Shown here in pieces: positions 31,405-43,164 of a stretch of 64,000 nucleotides of DNA. Each line of letters begins with the position of its first letter. Within the stretch, counting starts at the first letter, position 1. The stretch is from Mayamaea pseudoterrestris (Eukaryota > Bacillariophyta > Bacillariophyceae > Sellaphorales > Sellaphoraceae). Both the position numbers and the translations under genes were made by a program. The notes under the pieces are model-generated. The model did not search any database. It saw nothing but the letters and a program-made list of their open reading frames with translations, and was not told the DNA's origin. Where the stretch lies: NCBI GenBank assembly GCA_027923505.1, contig BROI01000003.1:558001-622000 (forward strand), in the 5' to 3' direction.

Positions 31405-31849
31405 GATGATGCCAAAGTGCTGCTCGAGTAGTCGAGGTGTTGGCGCAAGTCCTCCTGTCGTTGAGAACGTTTCGAGATCCTAATATTTGAATGAAATTTG
31501 AGCTTCGAATCTCCGTTCCGCGCGCCGTGTGACGACGATGCGTTTCGTGCGCGAATGATGAGCACATTCTTGCTTATGGTGCGAAGCGTGATCAAACGCG
31601 TGTTCTCATATCATGGTGGATCTTGCACATCGGCGTGGCAGGAGTAATAACCCTCGTTTACCTGTTTTCTAGGCCTGTCGCACAGTGTTTAACCCTTCTT
31701 TACCGGCTCGACGCAGGCCATTCGATAAAGTGACACAAACTCGCAAGCTCCACGAAATTTCGGCTTCGAAAGACTACAGCCACTGCTGCCTTTAGTCTTA
31801 CCGTAGCTTCACCTTTCGTACCAGCACAGATTCTATAGGCGTTTTTGTT
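31405..31849. promoter_or_regulatory. Divergent promoter region
   Basis: A 445-base spacer between the spermidine synthase start (minus) and the DUF4602-like gene (plus). No supported gene; core promoter elements not recognised. Confidence 0.35.
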
Positions 31850-32398
31850 ATGGGCATAGCAAGCGTTGCAATCTCTGAGAAAGCAGGGCCGGTCAAGAGG
31901 AAGCGCGTCGTCGAAGTCGTCGCGGCCAGCTCGGCCTTTCCCATTTCAACCAAGCCGAAACGACAGTCAAGGCAATCATCGTTCGCAGCCGAGCGACTTG
32001 AAGAGCAGAAGCAGAAGGAAAAGAATTCAAAAATACTGGACTGGCATGATACTGTCAAGGAGGTGCGAAACTTTGGAGCGACTGCCTTTGTCGGCAAGCA
32101 AAAGCGCAACCATGAGGCGGAGGAATACAAGCGACTGACTGGTCGCGAGAAGAAGGGACAGCGAATTCCTTTGCCAATTGTGCGAGGCATTCAGAAAAAG
32201 GCGGCCCAGCGTGAGGCAAAGGTGCTTGAGGAAGCCAAGGCGGCGGGCATTGTCTTGCCTGCTGCAGCTGCGAGCAAGTCCAAGAAGGAAAAGGACAAGA
32301 ACAAAATAAATGAGGGGCATTCGTCACGACATGGACCAACCCCCTCGATTGGGCATGTCAATAAGGGAGTGTTAACTGTCAAGCGCAAGCCCATGTAA
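31850..32398 (+). CDS. Small basic DUF4602-like nucleolar protein
   Basis: A 182-residue, Lys/Arg-rich protein. The middle (DWHDTVKEVRNFGATAFVGK, then EAEEYKRLTGREKKGQRIPL) resembles the DUF4602 domain of C1orf131-like proteins, which in animals and fungi are linked to the small-subunit processome. The C-terminal part (PIVRGIQKKAAQREAKVLEE, AGIVLP) is a helix rich in Lys and Ala followed by a basic tail (HVNKGVLTVKRKPM). There is no signal peptide. The charge pattern and helix fit a nucleolar or ribosome-assembly protein. The family call rests on a short match and should be treated as tentative. Confidence 0.5.
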   Translation: MGIASVAISEKAGPVKRKRVVEVVAASSAFPISTKPKRQSRQSSFAAERLEEQKQKEKNSKILDWHDTVKEVRNFGATAFVGKQKRNHEAEEYKRLTGREKKGQRIPLPIVRGIQKKAAQREAKVLEEAKAAGIVLPAAAASKSKKEKDKNKINEGHSSRHGPTPSIGHVNKGVLTVKRKPM

Positions 32399-33182
32399 AT
32401 TGCATAATGGTCGGCCTGGCCGCGAAGCTACCGAGCAACCGAGGTACAGTTGCTGCGGCGATACCATACTGCCGCGACCAGGACGGCGGGGAAGAGTGAC
32501 AAGATCTTGTCGGCTAGCCAAACAAAAGAAAAAGTGTTCTGATAGGCAGGCGTTGCTCTACGTATCTCTGTGTGCTATCCGTTCCGTTGCACACGTTTTA
32601 GAGAAGCGAAAAAAGCCGGAGCGGTCATGAGCATCGTTCCTCGTTCATGAGCTCGGCTGTATATGTAATGAAGTAAGGATTTGTCACGAGTGATTTGCTT
32701 CAAAAGGAACCACCAATCGCATTGCCCTTACTTTTATCGTCAATTCGCTTTGCTTTCTCAAAGTGAGGGTCGCTCTGACCATTTCGCTCCGATGCTGCAA
32801 ACTGTTGCGATTTGGCCATTATTGCCAAGAATTACGGTAAGAGCTTACTCGTAACGAGATCCACTCTTCACTTTGATGTAGTCCTTGCGCATGGTGTGAC
32901 AACTTTCGTCGTATGCTTGGTTCAATAGATTTATGTGCTGATCCATAAGTTGCCCTCTTATCAGTCTCTTGTTTAAAGTAGAACATGCCAAGCCAGTCTA
33001 CACTGAACATTATAAAAGTAGCACGCCTTACTTTCTTATTTATATAAAAGACAATTAAGTAATGTTAAAGCTCTCGATACCCTCTTCTCTCAAACACAAC
33101 ATATATAGATTGCCACTGGACGACATCGTCCATCCAATCGTCAATTTCAATAAACTTGCAGTAAATACTCTCATGCCAAGCT
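32399..33182. other. Gap without supported gene
   Basis: 784 bases between the 3' ends of two convergent genes. It contains short open frames on both strands without recognisable motifs and AT-rich stretches near 33020-33060. Confidence 0.4.
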
Positions 33183-34712
33183 TTACGCTCCCGACGTGTC
33201 GTGAGACGGGCGACAAAACTTGATCGTCCAGTCGTCCGGGTCCTCGGCGGGTACAATAGTGCATTTCTTGCAATAAACGTTTCCTCCTTTGCAAAGATAC
33301 CAATCGCGCTGGAGGTGCTCGGGCGCTGGCTGCCACAATGGAATGAATGGTGTAGGCGCGTTTCGCGCGTGCTTGCCGCATAACTGGATTTCAAAAAAGG
33401 GAGGATAAACCTTGCATCCTTGACAGTACGTCTTGCCGTCTTTATTCAAAACAAAGCCATTGATGTCGCGATGGAGCTTGTTGCCGGCAGGAAACTGAAC
33501 TGCAACTTGGTGAGCATCAGCCTGTAGGTCCGGAGCACGAGGAGGCTCGCCGGGTTGCACGGCAGACGCGGATCCTTGCTGCGCTGGAAGCGCTACATTT
33601 TCCGCGGCCAATTTAAAAGCATCTTGAGCATTTGCATTGGCCGTATGATGCGAAACCAGAGAATTAGTCGGACCAGCATTTCCAGCAGTGCGAAGCTGCT
33701 GCACTAACGTTGGACCATACGCATCGACGACTCCACCAGGTTTGCCAACTTGAGCAGTCTTTCCAAATTGTGGAACGTGCGGAGCATGCAAACCAAACGC
33801 TGAATCATGCAGGCCGACCATTCCACCAGGTTGACCATGTTGAGCAGCCACTCCGAAATGTTGAACGTGCGGACCATGCACACCATTCAATTGCCCGTGC
33901 GGGTCGATCATTCGAACAGGTTGACCACGACCATAATTAAACAGCCATTCCGTGATCGTGCGGACTGTCCAAACCAAACAGTTGAATACGCGAATCGACC
34001 ATTCCAAAACGATGCGACCAAAGAGTAGGCGCTGGATAACATGGACTGGACGGACCCGTGGTAGTGCATGATTAGGACCAGCTTGGCTGGCTGCTTCAAG
34101 AGGAAGACCTCGAGGAGCAGCGGTTCCGAAACCTTGACCATCCGAACCATTAGCTTCCGCAACCAACGCTCGCTCAAGCGACTGCAGCTCCACTTTTGTC
34201 ATTGGGAACATGTTCTCGGGGTCAGACTTGGGCGCCTTGACGACGTGCGAGATGGGCGTTCCCGTGCGCTCGCCAAAATCAAGTTGGCGAGAAAAGATGT
34301 CGGCGTCGGCATCGCTTGGAAAATTCGTCGCGCCGCCAGCACCTTGATCCTCCACGAAGTAGTCTTCCTTGTCTTCGTCGTCCTCCTCGGCGACTGGACT
34401 GGGAGCAGCCAAAGCTTTGGCAGCCTCAACAGCTTTCAATTCTTCAATGTATTCAAGCTGGGCTGGAGTCAGCGATTTAAGGTAGCGTCGGAGGCCCTTG
34501 GCCGAAGGCTTGTTCTTTATGTATATGTCATTGCTATACAGATCTTCCGCCTCCTTGCCGAAAACTTGGAAGAGGACCTTTCCCTTGGCGGCAGCCGGAT
34601 CATCGCGCTTAGCGTGGTGGCCTGCGACTTCCACTTTCTGGCGACGGATGCGAGCGACAGTTTGCGAGTCAGCAAGCACACCGGCACGTGGCTTAAAAGG
34701 CTGATGCGGCAT
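33183..34712 (-). CDS. Repeat protein with paired Cys modules, unknown
   Basis: I do not recognise this 509-residue, single-exon protein. Residues 1-110 are basic/helical (FQVFGKEAEDLYSNDIYIKN, GLRRYLKSLTPAQLEYIEEL). An acidic stretch follows (EEDDEDKEDYF). The middle has two tandem imperfect repeats of about 30 residues rich in His and Gly (HGPHVQHFGVAAQHGQPGG and HAPHVPQFGKTAQVGKPGG). The C-terminus has two similar Cys modules: KDGKTYCQGCKVYPP and KGGNVYCKKCTIVPA, about 56 residues apart, each followed by a further Cys. These could bind a metal. No signal peptide or membrane segment is visible. Probably a lineage-specific protein. Confidence 0.6.
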   Translation of the reverse strand: MPHQPFKPRAGVLADSQTVARIRRQKVEVAGHHAKRDDPAAAKGKVLFQVFGKEAEDLYSNDIYIKNKPSAKGLRRYLKSLTPAQLEYIEELKAVEAAKALAAPSPVAEEDDEDKEDYFVEDQGAGGATNFPSDADADIFSRQLDFGERTGTPISHVVKAPKSDPENMFPMTKVELQSLERALVAEANGSDGQGFGTAAPRGLPLEAASQAGPNHALPRVRPVHVIQRLLFGRIVLEWSIRVFNCLVWTVRTITEWLFNYGRGQPVRMIDPHGQLNGVHGPHVQHFGVAAQHGQPGGMVGLHDSAFGLHAPHVPQFGKTAQVGKPGGVVDAYGPTLVQQLRTAGNAGPTNSLVSHHTANANAQDAFKLAAENVALPAQQGSASAVQPGEPPRAPDLQADAHQVAVQFPAGNKLHRDINGFVLNKDGKTYCQGCKVYPPFFEIQLCGKHARNAPTPFIPLWQPAPEHLQRDWYLCKGGNVYCKKCTIVPAEDPDDWTIKFCRPSHDTSGA

Positions 34713-37483
34713 AATAGAAGTAGTAGATAGTAAGCAGTTGTAAGCAAGTCTTTGCTGCGGGGGGTCGTCAAGGTGAAAGCGAAGGAATCACGAGACGCGC
34801 AGCAAAGAAGAAGTGACCAGTGGATGCGACAAGGCGGACGACTCGCCGATCAAGTCAAGGTCCTTTTGCTCACCAGTATCCAAGACCGAATTAATCAAGG
34901 ATACCTTGATATCACGCCAGCCATGCCGTGACGAGTCACGAACGATCGGGACTAATTGCTTGACACACCGGTCACGGTACCGGTAAGACAAACTGAATTG
35001 CTTCGAAGACGCCCTTTTCGGCAGCAAAACACGACTGTGCCGAGGACGATTGTCAAGTGGATGTTGTGATGTTACCTTTGCCATGAGTGTCAATACGAGT
35101 TTAAGTAATAAAGAAAAGTCATAAGTGCATGGGATTTTGATCATCGGGCTTGCCCCGCATCAGCTATACTTGAACCTAAATCCGGTGAACCTGAAACACA
35201 TTTTTTGATTTCGTTGCCGATTTCCGACCTGTGAACTGTCTTGGTTTCTTTCGGCCTGTCTACAAAACGCATCAATGCGTTACTTTCTTCAGTGTCAATG
35301 ACGCAAGCATAACTATATTCACCATCGTGATTTACAACCGCCCAATGAAACATTACCAGGGGAGCGAGGAGCGAGATGACAGTGTCCATTCACGCCAAAA
35401 AAGTTTAAGGCGAAGGGCAGGGGAAGTGGGGAAGTGGCTGCGGAGACGTATCCTCGTTGATGCCGCAGCCCAAAATCATGCCGACGCTTTGGTTGAAACG
35501 TGTCGATGTATGGTCCAGCTCACCCGCACGTCGATGAAGCAAATGAAGAGGAACCTTTTAAGCTTTACATGTTTTTTGCCAGCACTGACTCCTCGCCAGG
35601 ATGGTGAGGTTGATCTGGCAGGGACTCCAATTCACCGCCTTTTCAGTTACAATCGGACGAGGTTGAGAACCAGGAGATAGACCTTCGAAAAGCATCGCCA
35701 GAAACGGTCAGTTTGTCTGTCGCGGCGCCTAACTTGTTTACTTTAGGCGACTAGTTAAGAACTGCAACTTCACAATCGATAAATGCAGTGGCCGACAAAT
35801 TGACTTGTCGGGCAAATGTCAAAGGGGACATGACTTGGTGTAAGAATGGCGTTAACGGATGCTTCGCTTGTACCTCAAGCGCCAAGGAATATGATCAGTG
35901 TCGAAAGTAATTGTTGTGGGCTGTACAATCGATCTCAACAATCTTACAATAGACGGGTCCTAGCATGCAACCTAGATGACAACCTTTTTAAGCGTATCTT
36001 TTTTATATTCCTCGTGGCACAACGAGTGAGCTAAAGGACAATGCATTAGTACCAGAGTGGCGTATGGAAATCAGCTAGTCGCATGATCTTTTGCAGCATC
36101 ATGTCGAGAAGAACTACATCAGTATATCAAGCATGCCAAAATGGAAGCTCATTAGGGCAATCACGCTGGACATTAGTTGCGAGCAAGCAAGGGTTGTAAA
36201 CAAGTAGACAACCAAGCTCACCACAAGGTTAGAAGATTTTTTTGCTGAGGTTAGTGGACCTTACGTCGTTAATACTGGAGCTACTGATTTGGATTGGTGG
36301 GTCAGTACACGGATCGAGTATGATAATGCTTTACAAACATCTCTTGCAAAATCGAAAGGCAAGAGTGGATCCACAATGGTGCCGCACAAAATGCCTTTCA
36401 AGCTTTGTTGTTTGGTCTATAAGGCATCAACAGAGCGAGTCATTTTTTATTGCATGTAGGGTTGATAAGTGGTTTATAAAGATACCATTTGCAAGCTAAA
36501 TTTTGACGCGACCAAGCAGGTGCGATTTCAATGACGACGCCTTACCAGGGAAGCGATGCATCCTTTTCTTTAATTAAGGAAGGGGTCTTTTTACCTTCAT
36601 GAGTTTTACGCTTGTTATCAGTTCCAGTGATCACAGCAATTTAAAAGCATCGATTGGGGAGGAAGGCAGTACGAGGATGAATTTGTGAGCGACAAATGCG
36701 TCCGGAGGGAGGCACTATCATAGTTAATTATTTGCCGTGCTTGTGTTCAAGAAAGGTTCACACGCTGCATAGCTATGGGAGAACGAATCGGCAGCAGAGA
36801 AACGCAGACGAGAGGGCAGAGGATCTTAGCAAAATTGAAGTGCCAGCAGTCAAGACCATATATAACTTGTCCGTTGTCGACAAAAACCATTGAAGGTGAG
36901 TGTAGCAGTCTAATTTTGAAATTACTATGTTGTATGGCACTGCGCATAGTTCTTATACCAGCTATGTGACAAAGTTTTGTGTAAGAGCTTGAAACATATG
37001 CGGCACCTCATGGATGAGTCGCGCCACTGCCGCTGAGCCTACTTCAGTCTATCTATAAATCTTTGCCCGTTCTCTTTGTGCGCCACATGTTCGTTTGGAT
37101 TGCATTGAAAAAACTCCTTATCCTTACACATCCGTCCTAGCGCTTCTTGGTCAACATCCTAGCAGTGTCCCATGTAGCATGCATTGCTGCTGCACACTTG
37201 ATTGTGATTTTCCTTATGCTTGACAATGTGGGAACCACTGAGGAAGGCTGTATTTAGGTTGCTTCGTCGAGGTATAGTCACACACACCGCCTTTTGCTTT
37301 TCACAACGTCTTACATCTTTGCCAACTACACAAAACGCTAGTTTTAGCGACGTGGCATAGACCTTATCATATAGGGTAATGACATTGCCAAGTGACGCGT
37401 CGATGATGCCGGTAGTGCCTGGTGCCCAGTGCCCAGTGCCCGGAAGCTGTGCGTGCTTCTTTTGGTGGTCAGTTGTTGATTGC
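34713..37483. other. Gene-poor 2.8 kb flank of the satellite
   Basis: I see no gene I can support. The longest frames are 149 residues at 35231-35680 (plus) and 118 at 34788-35144 (minus); neither shows domain motifs, biased codon use or a targeting signal. A TACCGGTA palindrome lies at 34978. The stretch turns more AT-rich toward the satellite array. Confidence 0.4.
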
Positions 37484-40400
37484 ATGTAAATATGGTGCCA
37501 ACATCCTTATTCAGTCTGCGCTACAAGATGGGTTGCCTGGTTGGTGTCTCAGAAGACTGCAATGTGACTGGTGTGATCTTCTCACCAGTCTCAGCCTGCA
37601 GAGGCCTTGACATTCAAACGCCCATAAACATGCCATGTATACACCCTAAGCACACCAAAATTGTGCCAACATCATTATTCAGTCTGCGCTACAAGATGCC
37701 TTGACTGGCTAGTATAGGGGTAGACTGCATTGAGATTGGTGACAACTTGTCACCAGTCTCAGCCCGCAGATGCCATGACATGCAAACGCCCCTACAGCAG
37801 GCCCTGTAGGTGCCCAAAATACACCAGAATGGTGCCAACATCATTTTTCAGGCTGCGCTACAAGATGGTAAGCTTGGCTGGTGTCTCAGGGGATGGCAAT
37901 GTATTTGGTGACAACTTGTCACCAGTCTCAGCCCGCAGATGCCATGACATTCAATTGCCCCTATAACATGGCCTGTATGCACCCAAATCACACCAAAATG
38001 GTGCCAAGATCATTATTCAGTCTACGCTACAAGATTTTATGCCTGGTTGGTGTCTCAGTAGACTGCAATGTATTTGGTGACAACTTGTCACCAGTCTCAG
38101 CCAGTAGATGCCATGACTTTCAAACAAACCTACAGCAGGCCCTGTAGGTGCCCAAACTACACCATAATGGTGCCAACATCATTATTCAGGCTGCGCTGCA
38201 AGATGGTAAGTTTGGATGGTGTCTCAGGGCAGGACAATGTATTTTGTGACAACTTGTCACCAGTCTCAGCCCGCAGATGCCATGACATTTAAACACACCT
38301 ACAGCAGGCCCTGTAGGTGCCCAAATAACACCAGAATGGTGCCAACATCATTTTTGAGGCTGCGCTACAAAATGGTAAGCTTGGCTGGTAACTCAGGGGA
38401 CGACAATGTATTTGGTGACAACTTGTCACCAGTCTCAGCCCGCAGATGCCATGACATTCAAACACCCCTACAGCAGGCCCTGTAGGTGCCCAAACTACAC
38501 CAGAATGGTGCCAACATCATTATTTGAGGCTGCGCTACAAGATGGTAAGCTTGGCTGGTGTCTCAGTAGACTGCAATGTCTTTGGTGACAACTTGTCTCC
38601 AGGCTCAGCCCGCAGATGCCATGACATTCAAACACCCCCTACAGCAGGCCCTGTAGGTGCCCAAATTACACCTGAATGGTGCCAACATCATTATTCAGGC
38701 TGCGCTACAAGATGGTAAGCTTGGCTGGTGTCTCAGGGGATGGCAATGTCTTTGGTGACAACATGTCACCAGTCTCAGCCCGCAGATGCCATGACTTTAA
38801 AACACACCTACAGCAGGCCTTGTAGGCGCCCAAAAAACACCAGAATAGTGCCAACATCATTTTTCAGGCTGCGCTACAAGATGGTAAGCTTGGCTGGTGT
38901 CTCAGGGGATGACATTGTATTTGGTGACAACTTGTCACCAGTCTCAGCCCGCAGATGCCATGCCTTGCAAACACACCTACACCAAGCCCTGTAGGTGCCC
39001 AAATTACACCAAAATGGTGCCAACATCATAATTCAGTCTACGCTACAAGATGGTAAGCTTGGCTGGTGTCTCAGGGGATGGCAATGTATTTGGTGACAAC
39101 TTGTCACCAGTCTCAGCCCGCAGATGCCAGATATTCAATAGCCCCTATAACATGCCCTGTATACACCCAAATCCCAGCAGAATGCTGCCAACATCATTAT
39201 TCAGGCTGCGCTACAAGATGGTAAGCTTGGCTGATGTCTCGGTAGATGGCAATGTATTTGGTGACAACTTGTCACCAGTCTCAGCCCGCAGATGCCATGA
39301 CTTTCAAACACACCTACAGCAGGCCCTGTAGGTGCCCAAATCCCAGCAGAATGCTGCCAACATCATTATTCAGGCTGCGCTACAAGATGGTAAGCTTGGC
39401 TGGTGTCTCGGTAGATGGCAATGTATTTGGTGACAACTTGTCACCAGTCTCAGCCAGCAGATGCCATTACTTTCAAATGCCCCTACAGCAGGCCCTGTAG
39501 GTGCCCAAATTACACCAGAATGGTGCCAACATCATTTTTCATGCTGCGCTACAAGATGGTATGCTTGGCTGGTGTCTCAAGGGATGGCAATGTATTTGGT
39601 GACAACTTGTCACCAGTCTCAGCCTGCAGATGCCATGACATTCAGACACATCTACAGCAGGCCCGGTAGGTGCCCAAATTACACTATAACGGTGCCAACA
39701 TCATTTTTGAGGCTGCGCTACAAGATGGTAAGCTTGGCTGGTGTCTCAGGGGATGGCAATGTATTTGGTGACAACTTGTCACCAGTCTCAGCCCGCAGAT
39801 GCCATGACATTCAATTGCCCCTATAACATGGCCTGTATGCACCCAAATCACACCAAAATGGTGCCAACATCATTAGTCAGTCTCCGCTACAAGATGGTAA
39901 GCTTGGCTGGTGTCTCGGTAGATGGCAATGTATTTGGTGACAACTTGTCACCAGTCTCAGCCAGCAGATGCCATTACTTTCAACAAACCTACAGCAGGCC
40001 CTGTAGGTGCCCAAACTACACCATAATGGTGCCAACATCATTTTTCAGGCTGCGCTACAAGATGGTAAGCTTGGCTGGTGTCTCAGGGGACGACAATGTA
40101 TTTGGTGACAATTTGTCACCAGTCTCAGCCCGCAGATGCCAGAATATTCAATTGCCCCTATAACATGCCCTGTATACGCCCAAATCCCAACAGAATGCTG
40201 GCAACATCATTTTTCAGGCTGCGCTACAAGATGGTAAGCTTGGTTGGTGTCTCAGGGGATGGCAATGTCTTTGGTGACAACTTGTCACCAGTCTCAGCCC
40301 GCAGATGCCAGATATTCAATTGCCCCTATAACATGCCCTGTATACGCCCAAACCCCAGCAGAATGCTGCCAACATGATTTTGCAGGCTGCGCTACAAGAT

Positions 40401-42862
40401 GGTAAGCTTGGCTGGTGTCTCAGGGGATGGCAATGTCTTTGGTGACAACTTGTCACCAGTCTCAGCCTGCAGATGCCATGACATTCAAACACACCTACAG
40501 CAGGCCCTGTAGGTGCCCAAATTACACCAGAATGGTGCCAACATGATTTTGCAGGCTGCGCTACAAGATGGTAAGCTTGGCTGGTGTCTCAGGGGATGGC
40601 AATGTCTTTGGTGACAACTTGTCACCAGTCTCAGCCCGCAGATGCCAGAATATTCAATTGCCCCTACAGCAGGCCCTGTAGGTGTCTATATTACACCAGA
40701 ATGGTGCCAACATCAATGTTTAGACTGCGCTACAAGATGATAAGCTTGGCTGGTGTCTCAGGGGATGGCAATGTATTTGGTGACAACTTGTCACCAGTCT
40801 CAGCCCGCAGATGCCATGACACTCAAACGCCCCTATAGGAGGCCCTGTAGGTGCCCAAATTACACCAGAATGGTGGCAACATCATTTTTCATGCTGCGCT
40901 ACAAGATGGTATGCTTGGCTGGTGTCTCAAGGGATGGCAATGTATTTGGTGACAACTTGTCACCAGTCTCAGCCTGCAGATGCCATGACATTCAGACACA
41001 TCTACAGCAGGCCCGGTAGGTGCCCAAATTACACTATAACGGTGCCAACATCATTTTTGAGGCTGCGCTACAAGATGGTAGGCTTGGCTGGTGTCTCAGG
41101 GGATGGCAATGTATTTGGTGACAACTTGTCACCAGTCTCAGCCCGCAGATGCCATGACTTTCAAACAAACCTACAGCAGGCCCTGTAGGTGCCCAAACTA
41201 CACCATACTGGATTCACCAACATCATTATTCAGGCTGCGCTACAAGATGGTAAAATTGGCTGGTGTCTCAGGGGATGGCAATGTATTTGGTGACAACTTG
41301 TCACCAGTCTCAGCCCACAGATGCCATGACACTCAAACGCCCCTACAGCAGGCCCTGTAGGTGCCCAAACTACACCATACTGGTGTCACCAACATCATTT
41401 TTCAGGCTGCGCTACAAGATGGTAAGCTTGGCTGGTGTCTCAGGGGATGGCAATGTATTTGGTGACAACTTGTCACCAGTCTCAGCCCGCAGATGCCATG
41501 ACATTTAAACACACCTACAGCAGGCCCTGTAGGTGCCCAAATTACACCAAAATGGTGTTAACATCATAATTCAGTCTACGCTACAAGATGGTAAGCTTGG
41601 CTGGTGTCTCAGGGGATGGCAATGTATTTGGTGACAACTTGTCACCAGTCTCAGCCCGCAGATGCCAGATATTCAATAGCCCCTATAACATGCCCTGTAT
41701 ACGCCCAAATCCCAGCAGAATGCTGCCAACATCATTTTTCAGGCTGCGCTACAAGATGGTAAAATTGGCTGGTGTCTCAGGGGATGGCAAAGTATTTGGT
41801 GAACAACTTGTCACCAGTCTCAGCCCGCAGATACCGTGACATTTAAACACACCTACAGCAGGCCCTGTAGGTGCCCAAATTATACCAGAATGGTGCCAAC
41901 ATCATTATTTGGGCTGCGCTACAAGATGGTATGCCTGGCTGGGGTCTCAGGGGATAACAATGTAATTGGTGACAACTTGTCACCAGTCTCAGCCCTCAGA
42001 TGCCTTGACACCCAAACGCTCCTACAGCACGCCATGTATACACCCAATTTACACCAGAATGGTGCCAACATCATTATTTGGGCTGCGCTACAAGATGGTA
42101 TGCCTGTATGATGTCTCAGGGGATGGCAATGTGATTGGTGACAACTTGTCACCAGTCTCAGCCCGCAGATGCCTTGACTTTCAAACACACCTACAGCAGG
42201 CCCTGTAGGTGCCCAAATTACACCAGAATAGTGCCAGCATCATTTTTCAGGCTGCGCTACAAGATGGTAAGCTTGGCTGGTGTCTCAGGGGATGGCAAAG
42301 TATTTGGTGACAACTTGTCACCAGTCTCAGCCCGCAGATGCCGTGACATTAAAACACACCTACACCAAGCCCTGTAGGTGCCCAAATTACACCAGAATGG
42401 TGCCAACATCATTTTTCAGGCTGAGCTACAAGATGGTAAGCTTGGTTGGTGTCTCAGTAGACTGCAATGTATTTGGTGACAACTTGTCACCAGTCTCAGC
42501 CCGCAGATGCCATGACTTTCAAACAAACATACAGCAGGCCCTGTAGGTGCCCAAATAACACCAGAATGGTGCCATCATCATTATTCAGGCTGCGCTACAA
42601 GATGGTATGCCTGGCTGGTGTCTCAGGGGATGGCAATGTATTTGGTGACAACTTGTCACCAGTCTCAGCCCGCAGATGCCAGAATATTCAATTGCCCCTA
42701 TAACATGCCCTGTATACGCCCAAATCACACCAAAATGGTGCCAACATCATTATTCACTCTGCGCTACAAGATTTTATGCCTGGTGGGTGTCTCAGAAAAC
42801 TGCGATGTGATTGGTGACAAGGTGTCACCGTTCTTGGTCCATATATGCCATGGTTTTCAACA
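37484..42862 (+). repeat. 169-base tandem satellite, about 32 units
   Basis: A tandem array with a 169-base period covers about 5.4 kb. A typical unit contains, in order, GGTGCCAACATCATTTTTCA, GGCTGCGCTACAAGATGGTA, AGCTTGGCTGGTGTCTCAGG, GGATGGCAATGTATTTGGTG, ACAACTTGTCACCAGTCTCA, GCCCGCAGATGCCATGACAT and CCTACAGCAGGCCCTGTAGG. Most units are over 90 percent alike by eye; the first two and the last are clearly more diverged. Two versions of one segment alternate (CCTACAGCAGGCCCTGTAGG and CCTATAACATGCCCTGTATA). Because 169 is not a multiple of three, the short frames of about 80-90 residues in every unit shift frame at each unit and are not genes. Most units carry one AAGCTT site. Its role is unknown. 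Confidence 0.97.
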
Positions 42863-43092
42863 GCTCATTCTCAAGCTCTGCCACTTCCTGCTTTCAATGA
42901 AACAAAGTAAATGTCAACAACAGCAAGTATTATGAAATGTTCTGCAAAAGGCTTATTTGGTAGCCAAACGCCAGTGGATCAGGCACCGTTTCAAGGGATT
43001 TGCATGTTTGGCACCGTTTTTTGGCCAAAAAAGAGTCTTTCACCACCATTCTTGACAAAATAAAGATGTATATTTCTCTAATGCAAAAGGAT

Positions 43093-43164
43093 TCCGATAC
43101 GGGGACTCGAACCCCGGTTTCCTGCGTGAAAGGCAAGTATGATCACCACCTACATTATATCGGA
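43093..43164 (-). tRNA. tRNA-Glu (anticodon UUC)
   Basis: A 72-base cloverleaf on the minus strand without an intron. The acceptor stem TCCGATA pairs with TATCGGA. The D stem ATG pairs with CAT. The anticodon arm CTTGC-CTTTCAC-GCAGG gives anticodon TTC (Glu, codon GAA). The T arm CGGGG-TTCGAGT-CCCCG is perfect and carries the B box GGTTCGAGTCC. The acceptor and T arms closely match yeast nuclear tRNA-Glu(UUC). CCA is not encoded. The gene lies about 230 bases beyond the satellite's end. Confidence 0.95.

Noticed and set aside
35231-35680. 149-residue plus frame in the gene-poor stretch
   Set aside because: No domain, no biased composition and no splice context; it could be chance.
37484-42862. 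CRISPR-like array
   Set aside because: The repeats are contiguous with no unique spacers, the unit is far too long, and the genome is eukaryotic.
37480-42935. Some 30 open frames of 60-140 residues, sharing CHQSQPADAM and similar strings
   Set aside because: They are translations of the 169-base satellite; the period is not a multiple of three, so each frame ends one or two units later. Not genes.
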